Part shown: piece after piece, positions 52,216 through 62,469 of the stretch
How positions within the stretch are numbered: position 1 is the first letter of the stretch
How the letters are laid out: the number at the start of each line of letters is the position of its first letter
Origin: Arthrobotrys musiformis
Lineage: Eukaryota > Ascomycota > Orbiliomycetes > Orbiliales > Orbiliaceae
DNA length: 64,000 nucleotides
Assembly: GCA_036971715.1 (NCBI GenBank)
Contig: JAVHJL010000012.1
Location: 1,550,001 to 1,614,000, forward strand
Direction of reading: 5' to 3'
The notes under the pieces: generated by a model
What the model saw: the letters and a program-made list of their open reading frames with translations, nothing else
The model's database searches: none
What the model was told of the DNA's origin: nothing
Made by a program: the position numbers and the translations under genes

Positions 52216-53773
52216 ATGGATAATTTCTGGAGTAGCTGTCGGGCCGTTCTCTATCAGGCACAGGAATGCCTTCAGCAAGAGCACACCTATTCCGAGGACA
52301 TTCAACTTCATAAAGACCGAATAAAAAATACATTGTCACGCCTTGAAGAAGCCTTCACAAGTTACTCAACAGAAGATCAAGCCAGAATCAGACAATGGCG
52401 GACCATTTTGGAATCCCTCGAAAAGGAATTTGTCGAATTAAGCTCGAAGATGGAAACCAACCCTCCACCCGGACGATCCCAGCATCTAACTGTGGAATCT
52501 TCTGTGACGATAGATCCTACATCGTCACACCCTTTCAACGATCCTCAGTTAGGGTTGGGTAGACCTACTATTCAAATAGACCTTCAGCAAGTCCTCCAAC
52601 TTCAGCAAGCTGGGTACAAAAAAAAGGAAATTGCGGAAATGGCAGGGGTTTCTTTGCCTACATTAAGAAAAAGGATGCAGGATATAGAAAATTTAAAGCT
52701 GGATGACCAACAAATTGACGTCTTAGTCGAGAAAGAGATTGAACGTTTCCCAGCGGCTGGAGTCAGAATAGTGAGAGGTAATCTACGAGGCGAAGGATAC
52801 TTACAAACAAGACAACAGATCCGGTCCTCCATGTTCAGAGTAGATCCGGAAGGTCTTTTAGATCTATCACGAGTTTCGATTCCCCGACGAGTACGTACCT
52901 ACTACGTTCCCCACCCAAATGCTCTCTGGCACTTTGATGGTTACGAGAAGCTCCGAAGATGGGAGATGTGGATTCACGGAGCAATTGATGGATATTCAAG
53001 AAGGATAATGTGGCTCCGATGTGCGGATAACAAGGATGATGATACGGTTTTAAGTTTCTTCGAGGCTGCAACCGGTACCGGCCATGGTCACGCCAGCCCG
53101 TATTCATTTGGGGTACCACTTCGTGTACGCTGTGACAAAGGAGGCGAAAATGTAAAGGTTGCAACCGCTATGCATCTTCTACATACACAAACCCGTCCTC
53201 ACAGGCCGCTCCGTCCACAACACCCGCATAGAAAGGCTATGGCGTGAAGTCCACCGTTTAGTTGGAAGCGTCTTCAAGACGTGGTTTACAGAATTGGAGG
53301 CTAGAGACCTGCTTGATCCTTCCAATGAAGTTGATCTTTGGTGCCTTCACACCGTTTTCCTTTCTATCTTGCAGCAATATCTAGATAGATTTAAAAAGGG
53401 TTGGGACTTCCATCAAATAGATAGTGCGGAGCAAAAAACACCGATGCGGTTATGGATAGATGGTCAAGCACTTCGTCCCGAAAACGATTACCCTACCCCG
53501 GAACACGAAAACGTTGACGATGACTATGGAATAGAGGAGGAGATCGATCCGGTTCAATTACAACAGATGGAACCAGATGTGACGATACAAGGTCCCGAAA
53601 GGAATAGATTATGGAGCCCTGTTGATGCTATTGGACAAGAAAATATGAACCAGCTTCTCGAAACATATAGCACTACTGGCTCGGAAGATAAAGAAGTTGC
53701 TATGGAGCGATATATATCCCTTCGTTCCGTACTTCAACTTATATTGTTACAGGAGGAAAGTCAGATTGTATAA
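52216..53773 (+). pseudogene. Integrase-core (rve-type DDE) transposase, one frameshift
   Basis: Likely start ATG 52216 (MDNFWSSCRAVLYQAQ); the frame is open upstream to 51997. An N-terminal coiled coil (residues 30-85) precedes a helix-turn-helix (VLQLQQAGYKKKEIAEMAGV, residues about 122-145). The DDE core has Asp in HFDGYEKLRRW (52931 on), Asp in VRCDKGGENV (53126 on), and Glu in NTRIERLWREV (53222 on). The last part lies in the +1 frame after a break near 53190. The C-terminal region (LDRFKKGWDFHQI) is intact. This family is found as mobile and domesticated genes in fungi and animals (Ginger-like). No terminal repeats found. Confidence 0.75.
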
Positions 53774-54083
53774 TCATAATCGATGGTCACAAAATCATAA
53801 ATGCTACAGATAGCATCGTCCCAGGGCTATTAACTTAGATACAAATATGCAATGCAATTAAATTCTAGAGTTAAAGCGTTCAAAATATTGCTGTAACGAT
53901 GAATCTTAATTATGTAATTGTATATTTTTTGTTGTTTTCAAATAATCACATTCTATCTAAACCAGTCTTTACTCTCCCTTACCTCATCATCTATTTTTCC
54001 TCCCCATCGTCACGCTCACCGTCCTCCGCCCTCGTCCCGCTCACCATCGTCCCTGGGGCATCTAATCGCTCCTCGGTATCTTA
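53774..54083. other. Non-coding
   Basis: Intergenic, AT-rich then C-rich; no feature seen. Confidence 0.35.
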
Positions 54084-55199
54084 ATGGTGGGGTACAACCA
54101 TCCTACCGGCCCGTGTGGGCTATGCCTTTGTACAGTATTTTATATTTCTCGCCCAGCAGCAGGCGAATCTGCACGACTAATAGATAATTTTGATGTATGT
54201 CAGCACGCAGCTGGCCTGCATCGTAGTCAAGAGACTAGGCGCGTACCGACCCCCCCTCCACCCTCAGTTCCCTTACGGCGACTAGATTCAGGGCCCGAAA
54301 CTATAAGGTTTGTTGTTGGGACCATTGGTATTGTCACACTAGGTCCAAGTTTCTGCACTGAACTTACCTCTAGGAACATTCCGGGACCATCGCCATCGTC
54401 AATGGCTATTGCGATAACTGCAACAGCTCGAGCCTTTCAATCTTATCCAAATTCCAATATCGGTGGAAGGGCTATTCAAATTCTGCTTATCTTTCGTCGT
54501 GGATCCCGCTCAAGGTCACAGATCGCCACACCTCGTACGGTCACGGAGCGCCCACTCGGTAACCTTTGGGTTGTAATCCATCCATACATTGAAGATTGGC
54601 CTAAATGGACTGTTGGGAGTGTTCCTTTGCATTGATTGATTTCTAGAGGCTGGGGCCGATATCTCAACTTTTTAACTGTCGAAAATACTGATCAAGCTAT
54701 CCGGACCTTCATAGTCAATAGTTTCCCGGGAATACCATTTCTCACATCCGAATCCATAGAACCACTAATGATTACGGGAAGGCTTCTTATTCGTCCAGGT
54801 TTAAGTCTTAATGCCGGTCTATCCTATTCTACCATCCGCGGATTTATTTCCGCCGCTGCCGTTCAGCATCGCGTGTTCTTCATTAATCGTCACACCGCTC
54901 CCATAAGTACTCCGTGGGAAATTATATTCCAAATGCCGATCGTGAATCCAGATTTCCGAGAGGACACGTTGGAGTGGGACGATGATGTTCCAGAGAGAAT
55001 CCTATATCCAGAGCAATTTGATGATGAAGAACCCTTTGCATTTTCGGACAACGAGGAGGAGAATAATACCAATCTCAGTAATCGGGACAATCGACTTAAC
55101 CTCCCCTTTATTTTAGATGCCAAAGAAACTTCAAATTCGGTGTATTCGTATCAGTGGTTTTATCTCTATGCTTCTCTGGGAAATCTTCCCCTAGTGTAA
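54084..55199 (+). pseudogene. Unknown protein, about 370 residues, one in-frame TGA
   Basis: The frame is open from ATG 54084 to TAA 55199 except for TGA at 54633-54635. The N-terminal part has a CGLCLC cluster and a later Cys-His (residues 10-50), perhaps metal-binding. The middle is hydrophobic and Arg-rich; residues about 300-340 are acidic (EWDDDVPERI, DDEEPFAFSDNEEEN). TGA could come from CGA or TGG. It follows the integrase-type gene on the same strand by 310 bp, so the two may belong to one mobile unit. Family not recognised. Confidence 0.45.
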
Positions 55200-55293
55200 C
55201 TTGGTGAGCGAAGTCGATCTTTTCCGTTAGGGAGACGATTTCGGGAACTCGGTCCGCGACGGCCAAATTATAGAAATCCGTGTCCTCTAATAT

Positions 55294-55802
55294 TTAAATT
55301 TTCAACGTCAGCGTTAGTAACTGGGGATATCCCGCCGGGCCTGAGAACCCGTGTTTGGCTGGCACCGCGAGACCAGCCGGGCCTAGATATTTTATATACC
55401 ACGGATAGCTACGTGGAAATGACTCACTTTTGGTTCTCAAATACCTGAAGAACGCAAGCCAGATCATAAAGATCGGCCTCTTAAACCCATTAGACTCTTG
55501 AAGAACCCTTTCCAACCTCCCCGTCGTCAATTCGACACCATCCGCCCACAAATCAAGTTTGACTTGGGTTTCTTCTAGTTTGGCCGAATTTTTGATGCCG
55601 GGGATCTCCAACACGGTGTCGACAATGCCGCACACCAAGTCCATAGCTTCAAAGAGTACACCGCCTGGATATGGGTTTTCGCCCACTCCTGCATTTGCAG
55701 ACTCGGGAAATTTCCCCCGTGCGATTGGCTTTTCATTTCCCGTCGTTGGTATCCCTACGGAAGGAATCGCAATATCCTTTTGGGGCCTTTTGCAGTCCCC
55801 CA
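55294..55802 (-). CDS. Short protein resembling the N-terminal region of fungal STAND-type proteins
   Basis: ATG at 55802 (MGDCKRPQKDIAIPS). The segment ETQVKLDLWADGVELTTGRL followed by ERVLQESNGFKRPI resembles the 'Leu-Trp-Ala-Asp-Gly ... Gly-Arg-Leu ... Leu-Ser' region at the N-terminus of many fungal NACHT/ankyrin proteins. After this the protein becomes unrelated (GPAGLAVPAKHGFSGPAG) and stops at 55294, with no nucleotide-binding domain. A truncated relic or a stand-alone N-terminal domain. Confidence 0.45.
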
Positions 55803-55839
55803 TTTCTCTATCCAGTTTGAGGTCCAGTGCTAAGGGCAA

Positions 55840-56363
55840 TGATTAGATATAAATGCGGTGAAGATTTGGCATCAAGCTGCCATTAGGCATCCCTATAGAT
55901 TCGCACGTGGTATTTTCGCTTTGATAGATTCGAGACGCTGTCAAGTCGCTGTCATAGAAGCACAAAATTCCTAGTGTTGTCGTTGATTCTGTATAAAAGG
56001 TATGTATTCACCTTGGTGGTCTGGGTACGAGACAAGTATGTATTTATCTGGGTAGTAATACGTGGTGCAAGTTCGTGAGCCCCATCAAACCCAATACTGG
56101 TTGTAATGTGCGGGGCTATGCCACCTCAGCATGCAATCAATGGGGGTGTCCTACAACTACATCACCAAACCACCCACAAGGCTCTCAAATTCAATATGCA
56201 ATGTTTGCCCAATCATACAATTCGAAAATGAAGAAAATCAGGATCCAGAACCTCCCAATCAGCCCTCTGAGAATCATGACGATGAAGTTTGCGTCCGTTT
56301 CTTCCCCTTCTCGTAGGTAAAGCATAACACATTCCCCACCTACGGTGGAAGTCTAAAAGGATT
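55840..56363 (+). other. Short ORFs of uncertain status
   Basis: 56075-56320 and 56131-56316 overlap in different frames. The first has NTGCNVRGYATSACNQWGC, the second ends with an acidic stretch and CVRFF. They may be parts of one decayed gene. Confidence 0.2.
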
Positions 56364-56567
56364 ATGATGGACGTTTGTACTGTCGAGACTATTTATACTT
56401 GCGACAGCAGCTGCGCACATTGCTCATGTCCGATCGTTATTGGAGCTCAGTGCGTAACGCATCATCTATTAGACACTGATGCTCCGCCCAGTGTTGTCTA
56501 CCACCCAGAGTACCTGTTTCGCAGGAAGATATGGAATAGGGACGCTAATAAATGCCCATTTTCTTAG
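56364..56567 (+). CDS. Possible small cysteine-rich protein, 67 residues
   Basis: ATG at 56364 (ATGATGGACG). Six cysteines, four in the segment TCDSSCAHCSCP. No signal peptide. No family recognised; it may be a chance ORF. Confidence 0.3.
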   Translation: MMDVCTVETIYTCDSSCAHCSCPIVIGAQCVTHHLLDTDAPPSVVYHPEYLFRRKIWNRDANKCPFS

Positions 56568-57519
56568 CCAGAACTGCCCCACGTGCTCACCGTCTACGTC
56601 TCTCAGTCTTTACGGTTCTAGGTGGTTCAGTCGCGATACGCTCCGTTTAATTGTGAAATAGTCCTTAAACTTCATGCTTCATGCTTCATGCTTCATGCTT
56701 CATTCTTCAATGAATGTTCCATCTATGCAGATATATGTATGACGTCATGATGCATTTATAGTTATATAGATTCTGCATTAAAGACCTCAGGCCAGAGGAA
56801 GTGTAGTGGTCGATACCTCCCACATGTACATTCAACATTAGTATCACACGCAGCTCAAGATCCCCTGTACCTGTTGTAGAGTGTATCATGAATCTAATAT
56901 GCCTTTTGTGATTCCAGCCCAGTACACGTCGGGCAACGCCCTTCCACGCTTCCATGAATATGATCATATGAGTAAAAGATAGTCTTTAATAATAGCCAAG
57001 CCGGCTGACAGTCGAAGCAAACTCGGGACCACGGACGGTTGTGCTGTCGGGTATGGTATTCTGCGGGGACTTAGGTGCTGCGCAAAGATCAAAAAGTGAA
57101 TGTTCCTAACCCGTAAAATGGTCTAATTGACTGTATTTAAGAAGCTAGATGTCGACTTGATCGATTTTAGCTTTCCTGAACAAAACGCTTAATTAGGGAG
57201 ACGCAACGAGATGGTCTAGTGACTGAAAATACCACAAAACATCACCCACCCGCCTTCAATCCACGCTCATAAATAACTCATGTCCGCCTGGATTCGAGGC
57301 TATACAGTTAGACTCTTCCGTATTTGTGCGTCTGGGACATCAAGGACTTACTGCATATGGATCGGCCGTTGCATCAAGCAGTAAACTTTGCCAAGATGTC
57401 ACTCCATGCCAAGCTTTTGTGCACTCGCACGGCATGGTCTGGTCGTTAACTAATGCTGCAGAGTGCACAAAGCAATACTAACCCTACTAGTGCCCTAAGC
57501 TAGGATTTATGGACAAGGC
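56568..57519. other. Non-coding with heptamer repeat
   Basis: CTTCATG repeated about five times at 56668-56703. The rest shows nothing. Confidence 0.4.
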
Positions 57520-57969
57520 CTCTCAGGGGGCTACCAGCGTGGGGCCTACCAGGGCGGACGAGGTGGAAACCGTGGCGGTTACGGAGCCGGACATCGAGGG
57601 GGACGCCAGTCCTACAGCGACGGAGCAGGTCCCGGCACGGGTGCCAGCTTTGACCCCTCACAGTCGAGAAATCCCTATGTGAACAACACTATGAAATACG
57701 AGAGCGGCGACAAGTTGTGTGTGAGGTGCGGAGTTCTAGGCCATGTAGCCACGGAATGTGCCAACCGGCCCTTGAGAAGGGAAGAACAGGTGGTGCTGCG
57801 CGAGATGGTGTTCGGTAAGGATAGAGTTTCCAGGTCCAATCTAACGAAAAATATAGTGGCCGGACATTACGTATCTCAGAATATTCTGGATAATGAGATG
57901 GAGGATATGTATATCGATATGGCAAGAGAACAAATGGAGGCAGAGCAGGCTAAACACACCGACTGGTGA
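57520..57969 (+). CDS. Gag C-terminal region (RGG box and zinc knuckle)
   Basis: The frame is open from about 57510 and carries YQRGAYQGGRGGNRGGYG (RGG-type RNA-binding), then CVRCGVLGHVATEC at 57718-57759, a CCHC knuckle. It ends at TGA 57967. ATG at 57679 is internal. The upstream Gag core is absent. Confidence 0.75.
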   Translation, partial: LSGGYQRGAYQGGRGGNRGGYGAGHRGGRQSYSDGAGPGTGASFDPSQSRNPYVNNTMKYESGDKLCVRCGVLGHVATECANRPLRREEQVVLREMVFGKDRVSRSNLTKNIVAGHYVSQNILDNEMEDMYIDMAREQMEAEQAKHTDW

Positions 57970-58591
57970 TCTAGGCACGGGAACCGAAGCCCCTATGGGC
58001 GCCCCACCCGCAGTGGTTGATAGCCGAGTCGGAACCCTCCTGTACGGCACCGACACCGAGGATGCGGGCCCCCAATCGTTTGTGGCCAAAAAGAGGAAGG
58101 CCACCAAGCCGGCCACCGCGCGTGCAGCCCGAAAACGAACGGAAGAGTTGGCGTCGATGATTGAACAGGCCCTGGCCGGGTCGGCGGAGGCGTCGGCTCC
58201 CTCCAGCTCGGATTCTACCATGGATGAGGCTCCTCCGAAGATTACTAACCCCTCTCAATATCAGAACCTAGATATCCCAAAATTCAAGAAAGCTAATAAA
58301 GTAGATCTCTCCCACCTCATCGACGAAGTAACCGGATCGCGCAAGATCAAGGGCGCCAAGGACGGCATAAAGTTTGACGTTATGGAGGAAATGCGAAAGA
58401 CCAAGTGGGAGATTGACCTTATCGACTTGGTTCAACTATCGCCGGCTGTCCGGGCCATAGTTTGCGACGCATTTGGTATCATCCGAGCACCGAAGGCCAA
58501 GAAACCCAAGGTTGCCGCAAAGGGGGCTCTGCCCATGGGATGCTGTTTCGGCCTCTGGCCAGGTAAGGGATTCCGTTTCCGCCGCTACTAA
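57959..58591 (+). CDS. Gypsy gag-pol linker
   Basis: A different frame from gag; begins TPTGDLGTGTEAP and includes VDLSHLIDEVTGSRKIKG and a SPAVRAIVCDAFGI segment. Ala/Lys-rich middle. No catalytic motif; similar linkers precede the protease in this fungal gypsy type. Confidence 0.6.
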   Translation, partial: PTGDLGTGTEAPMGAPPAVVDSRVGTLLYGTDTEDAGPQSFVAKKRKATKPATARAARKRTEELASMIEQALAGSAEASAPSSSDSTMDEAPPKITNPSQYQNLDIPKFKKANKVDLSHLIDEVTGSRKIKGAKDGIKFDVMEEMRKTKWEIDLIDLVQLSPAVRAIVCDAFGIIRAPKAKKPKVAAKGALPMGCCFGLWPGKGFRFRRY

Positions 58592-59301
58592 CCAATCTAG
58601 TACCGATATCACACTCAGAATCAGTCAATCGTATCACGTCGGCTTCTCCATCCTCAACGATGACCGCAGCACCAACCACACCTTCGACAAGGGGGCCATT
58701 CTAGACCAGGGGTCTGACATCAACATAGCTTGCTCCTCCTTTATTCAGCAGACGTCTTCGGAGTTCTACCCCCCTCCCCCCTAGAGGCAAGGGTGCCATC
58801 GCCGTTAGATGTTCCAATGGTACCGTTGCGTTCTTCAACGGTATCGCCAGAGTGATCATCAAGATAGGTAATGTTGCCCAAGAAGTTTGCTTTTTTGTAC
58901 TCCCTGGCACCGCCCCAGAAATGGGCTATCAGGTACTCCTCGGGATGCCGTACCTCCGCGATGTAAACGCCGTTCTGGCTATCGCAGAGCATCATTATGA
59001 TAAAATAATGCGTGAGGCCGTTTCCGTCCCAAGTGACGATTATATACCCCATGTATCACAAGAAACACCCCCTGAGACCCTTACCCAAGAACATATAATG
59101 CCCCCTACTCAAGAATGTATGATGCCATCATGTAACCGTGTAGACGCCTGTACTGCTGACAGATGCTTGGACCTATTTGGCGGCATCGTGGTGCCTAGCT
59201 CCTTTCTGACCCATTTGGAATATATCGACGACATGCCCTCCGGTTTGGATATACGATCACCAAACCGGCTTGATCTGGACGAATATGGGTACCACCGCTA
59301 G
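58590..59301 (+). pseudogene. Gypsy aspartic protease, frame-shifted at a C run
   Basis: 58600-58784: HVGFSILNDDRSTN, then AILDQGSDINIACS with Asp-Gln-Gly at the active-site position (Asp-Ser/Thr/Glu-Gly is common). The frame ends in Pro-Pro-Pro-Pro-stop at ccccctcccccctag and continues in another frame with GKGAIAVRCSNG, VIIKIGNVAQE, LLGMPYLRDVNAVL (protease C-terminus). The shift lies exactly in the C run (58770-58782). Confidence 0.72.
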
Positions 59302-59716
59302 CGACGCAGGCCCCCTTTGCAACTTCCTCTCGGGAGTCACCGAAGCGTCGCCACTAAAGGACCTGAGCGCCCCTGGGGCCTGGTGGGTTGCGCGCAGTGG
59401 GGGCACCCAATCGTTCCCGACCAGTCGTAGAGTGCATCGTAGACCCCTAGATCAAGAATGTCTAAGCCGTGAAGAGCTCGAGATATGGGCCAAAGAACAA
59501 CGTCTCGTAATTGGTGATGCCCTGCCAGACCTACCTGGAGACGTGCCCATGGACGTCGCCTGTCGACAGAACTACCTACGCCTTTTGTGGATATATCGCG
59601 ACTTGGGCGCCGAAAACTTCGAAGACATACCAATGACCGATTTGATAGTAATGCATCGATGCATCTATATCCTTCGGCCAATCGACGATGGCCAGTACGC
59701 GGTGACTTCGATCTGA
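59270..59716 (+). pseudogene. Segment preceding RT, truncated
   Basis: Contains NYLRLLWIYRDLGAENFED and PMTDLIVMHR, the usual 'RD.F.E....MP.TDL..H' region just before RT in fungal gypsy elements. RT itself is absent. Confidence 0.65.
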
Positions 59717-61055
59717 AACCCGAAAATCCCCTGCATCTCAATGAAAAGTTTAAAAGGGGGGTGTGGGCTAGAATAGAATCGTGCGAAGTACAGGTACTTG
59801 TAGGTATAGGTACATGTGTTTCATGGTACTCGCTGGTATCGATACCACCCACCCGACAAGGCCAACATTGGCGGGACTGGCCCAACCAACCAAAACCCCC
59901 TATTTCCTGGGCCCAAGACCAGGCGCTCATCTATTTCCAACCTTGGGATTCGTAGCCTCGTTGTGCGCAGCCACGCATATGCACATGCACATATATCAAG
60001 TGCGATACAAATGGACTCGAGGCTGACAAAATGACAATATTAGTTGCGCTCACATTTTAATTCCGCTTTTCACTTGGTATAATTTCTTTGTCATGGACAG
60101 CTCCAAAATTTTGTACGCATTTGCAGCGGCTTGTACGCTGGGTCGTGTAAAGACCTGTCCTACCAGCGATACGGTACAAAACTGAATTCCTAAGTTTCAA
60201 TATACATACGTTATTCACTCATCGTTTATTACACGGTTTCCTAGCTTTACGGACGCTTTCCGCCAGCGCTGCAGCACCAGAGCCACGGCATGCCAGCTTC
60301 AAAGGTAAAAAAAAAAGAACCTTCTGAAAAAAGCCCTCGCACGTCAAACTAAGTCAACCATGAGGCGCCCAGTGATCCTTGGGCTTGTGAAGCACAGGAG
60401 GTCATTATTGAATACGGATTGTCAGGGCTCGAGAGCACACCGTTGGTGACTGGCTGATTCCGGCGGAAGAGGGCTTACATAGTACAGTAAGGTGGTGAAC
60501 CTTTGCTGTGGTGAGCTTGAGCTATTTTTTTCTGCAAATGGTAAATTACGAAGAGGATTATCGAATTCGCACAGGGCAACAGCCTTGATTTCGGTCATCA
60601 GCTCACTGATAGCCTGCCCTTTCACGTCTCTATATCTAAGTACCTAAGTACGTGTACGTAAGTACTAGTCTTGCCTGGGCATTTAGGAAAGCGGGGGGTA
60701 ATAAATACTTGAGGGGTAGGTGAGCACTTCCGATTTGTCCTTCTAGTCTAGGGGAGGGGTCACGTTGTCCTTCACTACTCAGGTACTCCGTACTCAAGGA
60801 CTTAGTTAGTACTCGAGCAAACGGGTGTGGATGCAATGCGGCTTGACGGGTTCGAAGGGTTGCTTAAAATTGTCGATTGCCGTACTCCACACCTTAAAAA
60901 TTCTATCGAAAAAGCAAATACGACAAAAGTTGACATCGTCTAGTCTCGCCACCCCACCTGAAAGCTCGCACGATAGATAGCCATGGACCACGAGGGCTCA
61001 AAATCATCAATTTGTCCTTAAACGAACGAACCTCTCCATTAAAATCTAGTTCTCG
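59717..61055. other. Non-coding
   Basis: No gene supported. An A run at 60307-60316. The last 100 bp hold the 5' flank of the next gene. Confidence 0.35.
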
Positions 61056-61727
61056 ATGTCTTACTGGGATACGATATTACAAGAAAACTCGGGCGCCTCA
61101 TCGCAGAATGCCCGACAGCTACTCCCGGCAGGCCCCACTTCCACTTCCCCTTCACCTATTCCGTTCCCACAAGATGGCGGCTACAAAAAACTCCACGAGG
61201 TTCGAATGGCACTGGGAATTCCGGCAGAAGGGCTCACGGCGGACGAAATCGCACACAGCTATCCAGATTGGCCATTTAATCTGGAGGGTGATTCTCCAGA
61301 CCAATATTGGGAAGCTATTTTGGTAACATTTGCTCTAATGACCTTCTTGGACCTTTGGGGTGGCAGTTCTAATGCTCTTCAGGAGACAGTCCAGCTCTCG
61401 TTTGAAGAATTTACGATTGGTGTGTGGAAAAATGGGATGTTTTTAAAGTGGAAGTTCGCCCCACGAAAAGATCATCTCAAGCACCAAAGTGTTGCACTTC
61501 AAGACGCAATATGCCAAGCGATAATATCAAAGCTTATTGAGATGGGGCACGCTGAGTCCGCGAGCACATTAAGAAGATGTGAAAGAAACTGGGCGATTAG
61601 GGACTTGATAGAGCGCCGGGTACTTAACGAGCGCCGTGCACGCCGGCACAAAATGGTGGTCGAAGGAGACAGCAGCAGTACTCCGGGTGGTATGGGCACA
61701 AGATCAGGGGGCGACGGTGATGTTTGA
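61056..61727 (+). CDS. Unknown intact protein, 223 residues
   Basis: ATG at 61056 (context cgATGTCTTAC) to TGA 61725. The N-terminal 45 residues are Ser/Pro-rich; residues 50-190 look globular (KKLHEVRMALGIPAEGLTAD, DQYWEAILVTFALMTFLDLWGG, SFEEFTIGVWKNGMFLKWKF); residues 165-205 are basic and helical (SASTLRRCERNWAIRDLIER). No signal peptide. No family recognised. Composition and lack of stops suggest a working gene. Confidence 0.55.
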   Translation: MSYWDTILQENSGASSQNARQLLPAGPTSTSPSPIPFPQDGGYKKLHEVRMALGIPAEGLTADEIAHSYPDWPFNLEGDSPDQYWEAILVTFALMTFLDLWGGSSNALQETVQLSFEEFTIGVWKNGMFLKWKFAPRKDHLKHQSVALQDAICQAIISKLIEMGHAESASTLRRCERNWAIRDLIERRVLNERRARRHKMVVEGDSSSTPGGMGTRSGGDGDV

Positions 61728-61881
61728 ATGTTCAATTGAGAGTGCGAGTCTTCCCGTCGTAAAACCACGGTCTTAAATCGATTCTAGGAATAATGTGAAT
61801 TGTTGTGGGAACGATAAGGGTACATGTATAACCCACACAGAAAGAAGAGTCTTGATTCAAACTATTTGATAAATAAATGGT
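61728..61881. other. Short intergenic region
   Basis: 3' flanks of convergent genes; nothing seen. Confidence 0.3.
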
Positions 61882-62340
61882 TCAAGTACAAAGTTTATTC
61901 CAGGGCGGGCATCTGCACAAAGGCTGAAATGAATCTTGGAAACCTGGCCATTTACAATGACCTAATTTTGCGTTCTTTCTTAGGTGATAATCCAGCTCCG
62001 TATTTCTATAGAACACCATCCCACATTTTTTGCATTTAGGGAGGATAATATCGCCTCCTTCACAGTTCTTATGCCGGAATCTAAGGTGCCACAAAACGGA
62101 ATGAAACTCATCCACACTGCAGCAACCTCCCTGGCGCTCCTTTATAACGATTATCCATTCTTCGCAAAGGGGGCATGTCTTGGTGTCGACTGTGTCGCGG
62201 ATTAATTCCTCTGTAAAAATGTCAGCATCCACATGGAACCTGTATTTTTTCGTGCTACCAAAAGGGTTCCCTAGTCCCCCCGATAGACCTGCGAAACCGG
62301 GTAAAGCGGTGGGAGCGCGGGCACTGCTCCAATTAGGGTT
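61882..62340 (-). CDS. Zinc-finger protein, coding exon B
   Basis: The minus frame is open from about 62340 to a stop at 61882 (about 153 codons) and coding-like from its beginning (LPGFAGLSGGLGNPFGSTKKY), with no ATG near the start, so it is probably a 3' exon. It has two finger-like units: CPLCEEW with a distant HLRFRH, and CKKCGMVFYRNTELDYH with a His nine residues later. Possible acceptor: GGAGCAG near 62324. It could join the gene at 62470-63357 or be separate. Finger spacing is unusual. Confidence 0.5.
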   Translation of the reverse strand, partial: NPNWSSARAPTALPGFAGLSGGLGNPFGSTKKYRFHVDADIFTEELIRDTVDTKTCPLCEEWIIVIKERQGGCCSVDEFHSVLWHLRFRHKNCEGGDIILPKCKKCGMVFYRNTELDYHLRKNAKLGHCKWPGFQDSFQPLCRCPPWNKLCT

Positions 62341-62469
62341 TTAGAGCCAGATAACAGGTCGCTCTATACTGTCGTAACCAGACCAGGGCGTCTGGGACGG
62401 AAACCGAAGTTGTTACGACGAGATCATTGACTAGGATTGGCAAGCTCCCCCAGACGAAAAGCGGCTCCA

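Larger units (their letters stand above)
57520..59716 (+). mobile_element. Third gypsy-type element, gag to RT linker only
   Basis: Order: RGG-rich and CCHC Gag end, linker, protease (Asp-X-Gly and LGMPYL), and the segment just before RT. RT and later domains are missing. Each ORF is in a different frame from the one before. No LTR found. Confidence 0.8.

Noticed and set aside
57900..58258. Minus-strand ORFs of 95-126 residues over the gypsy linker
   Set aside because: Shadow of the Ala/Lys-rich linker frame on the plus strand.
59337..59930. Minus-strand ORF of 197 residues
   Set aside because: Covers the plus-strand pre-RT segment, which has recognisable motifs; minus peptide has none.
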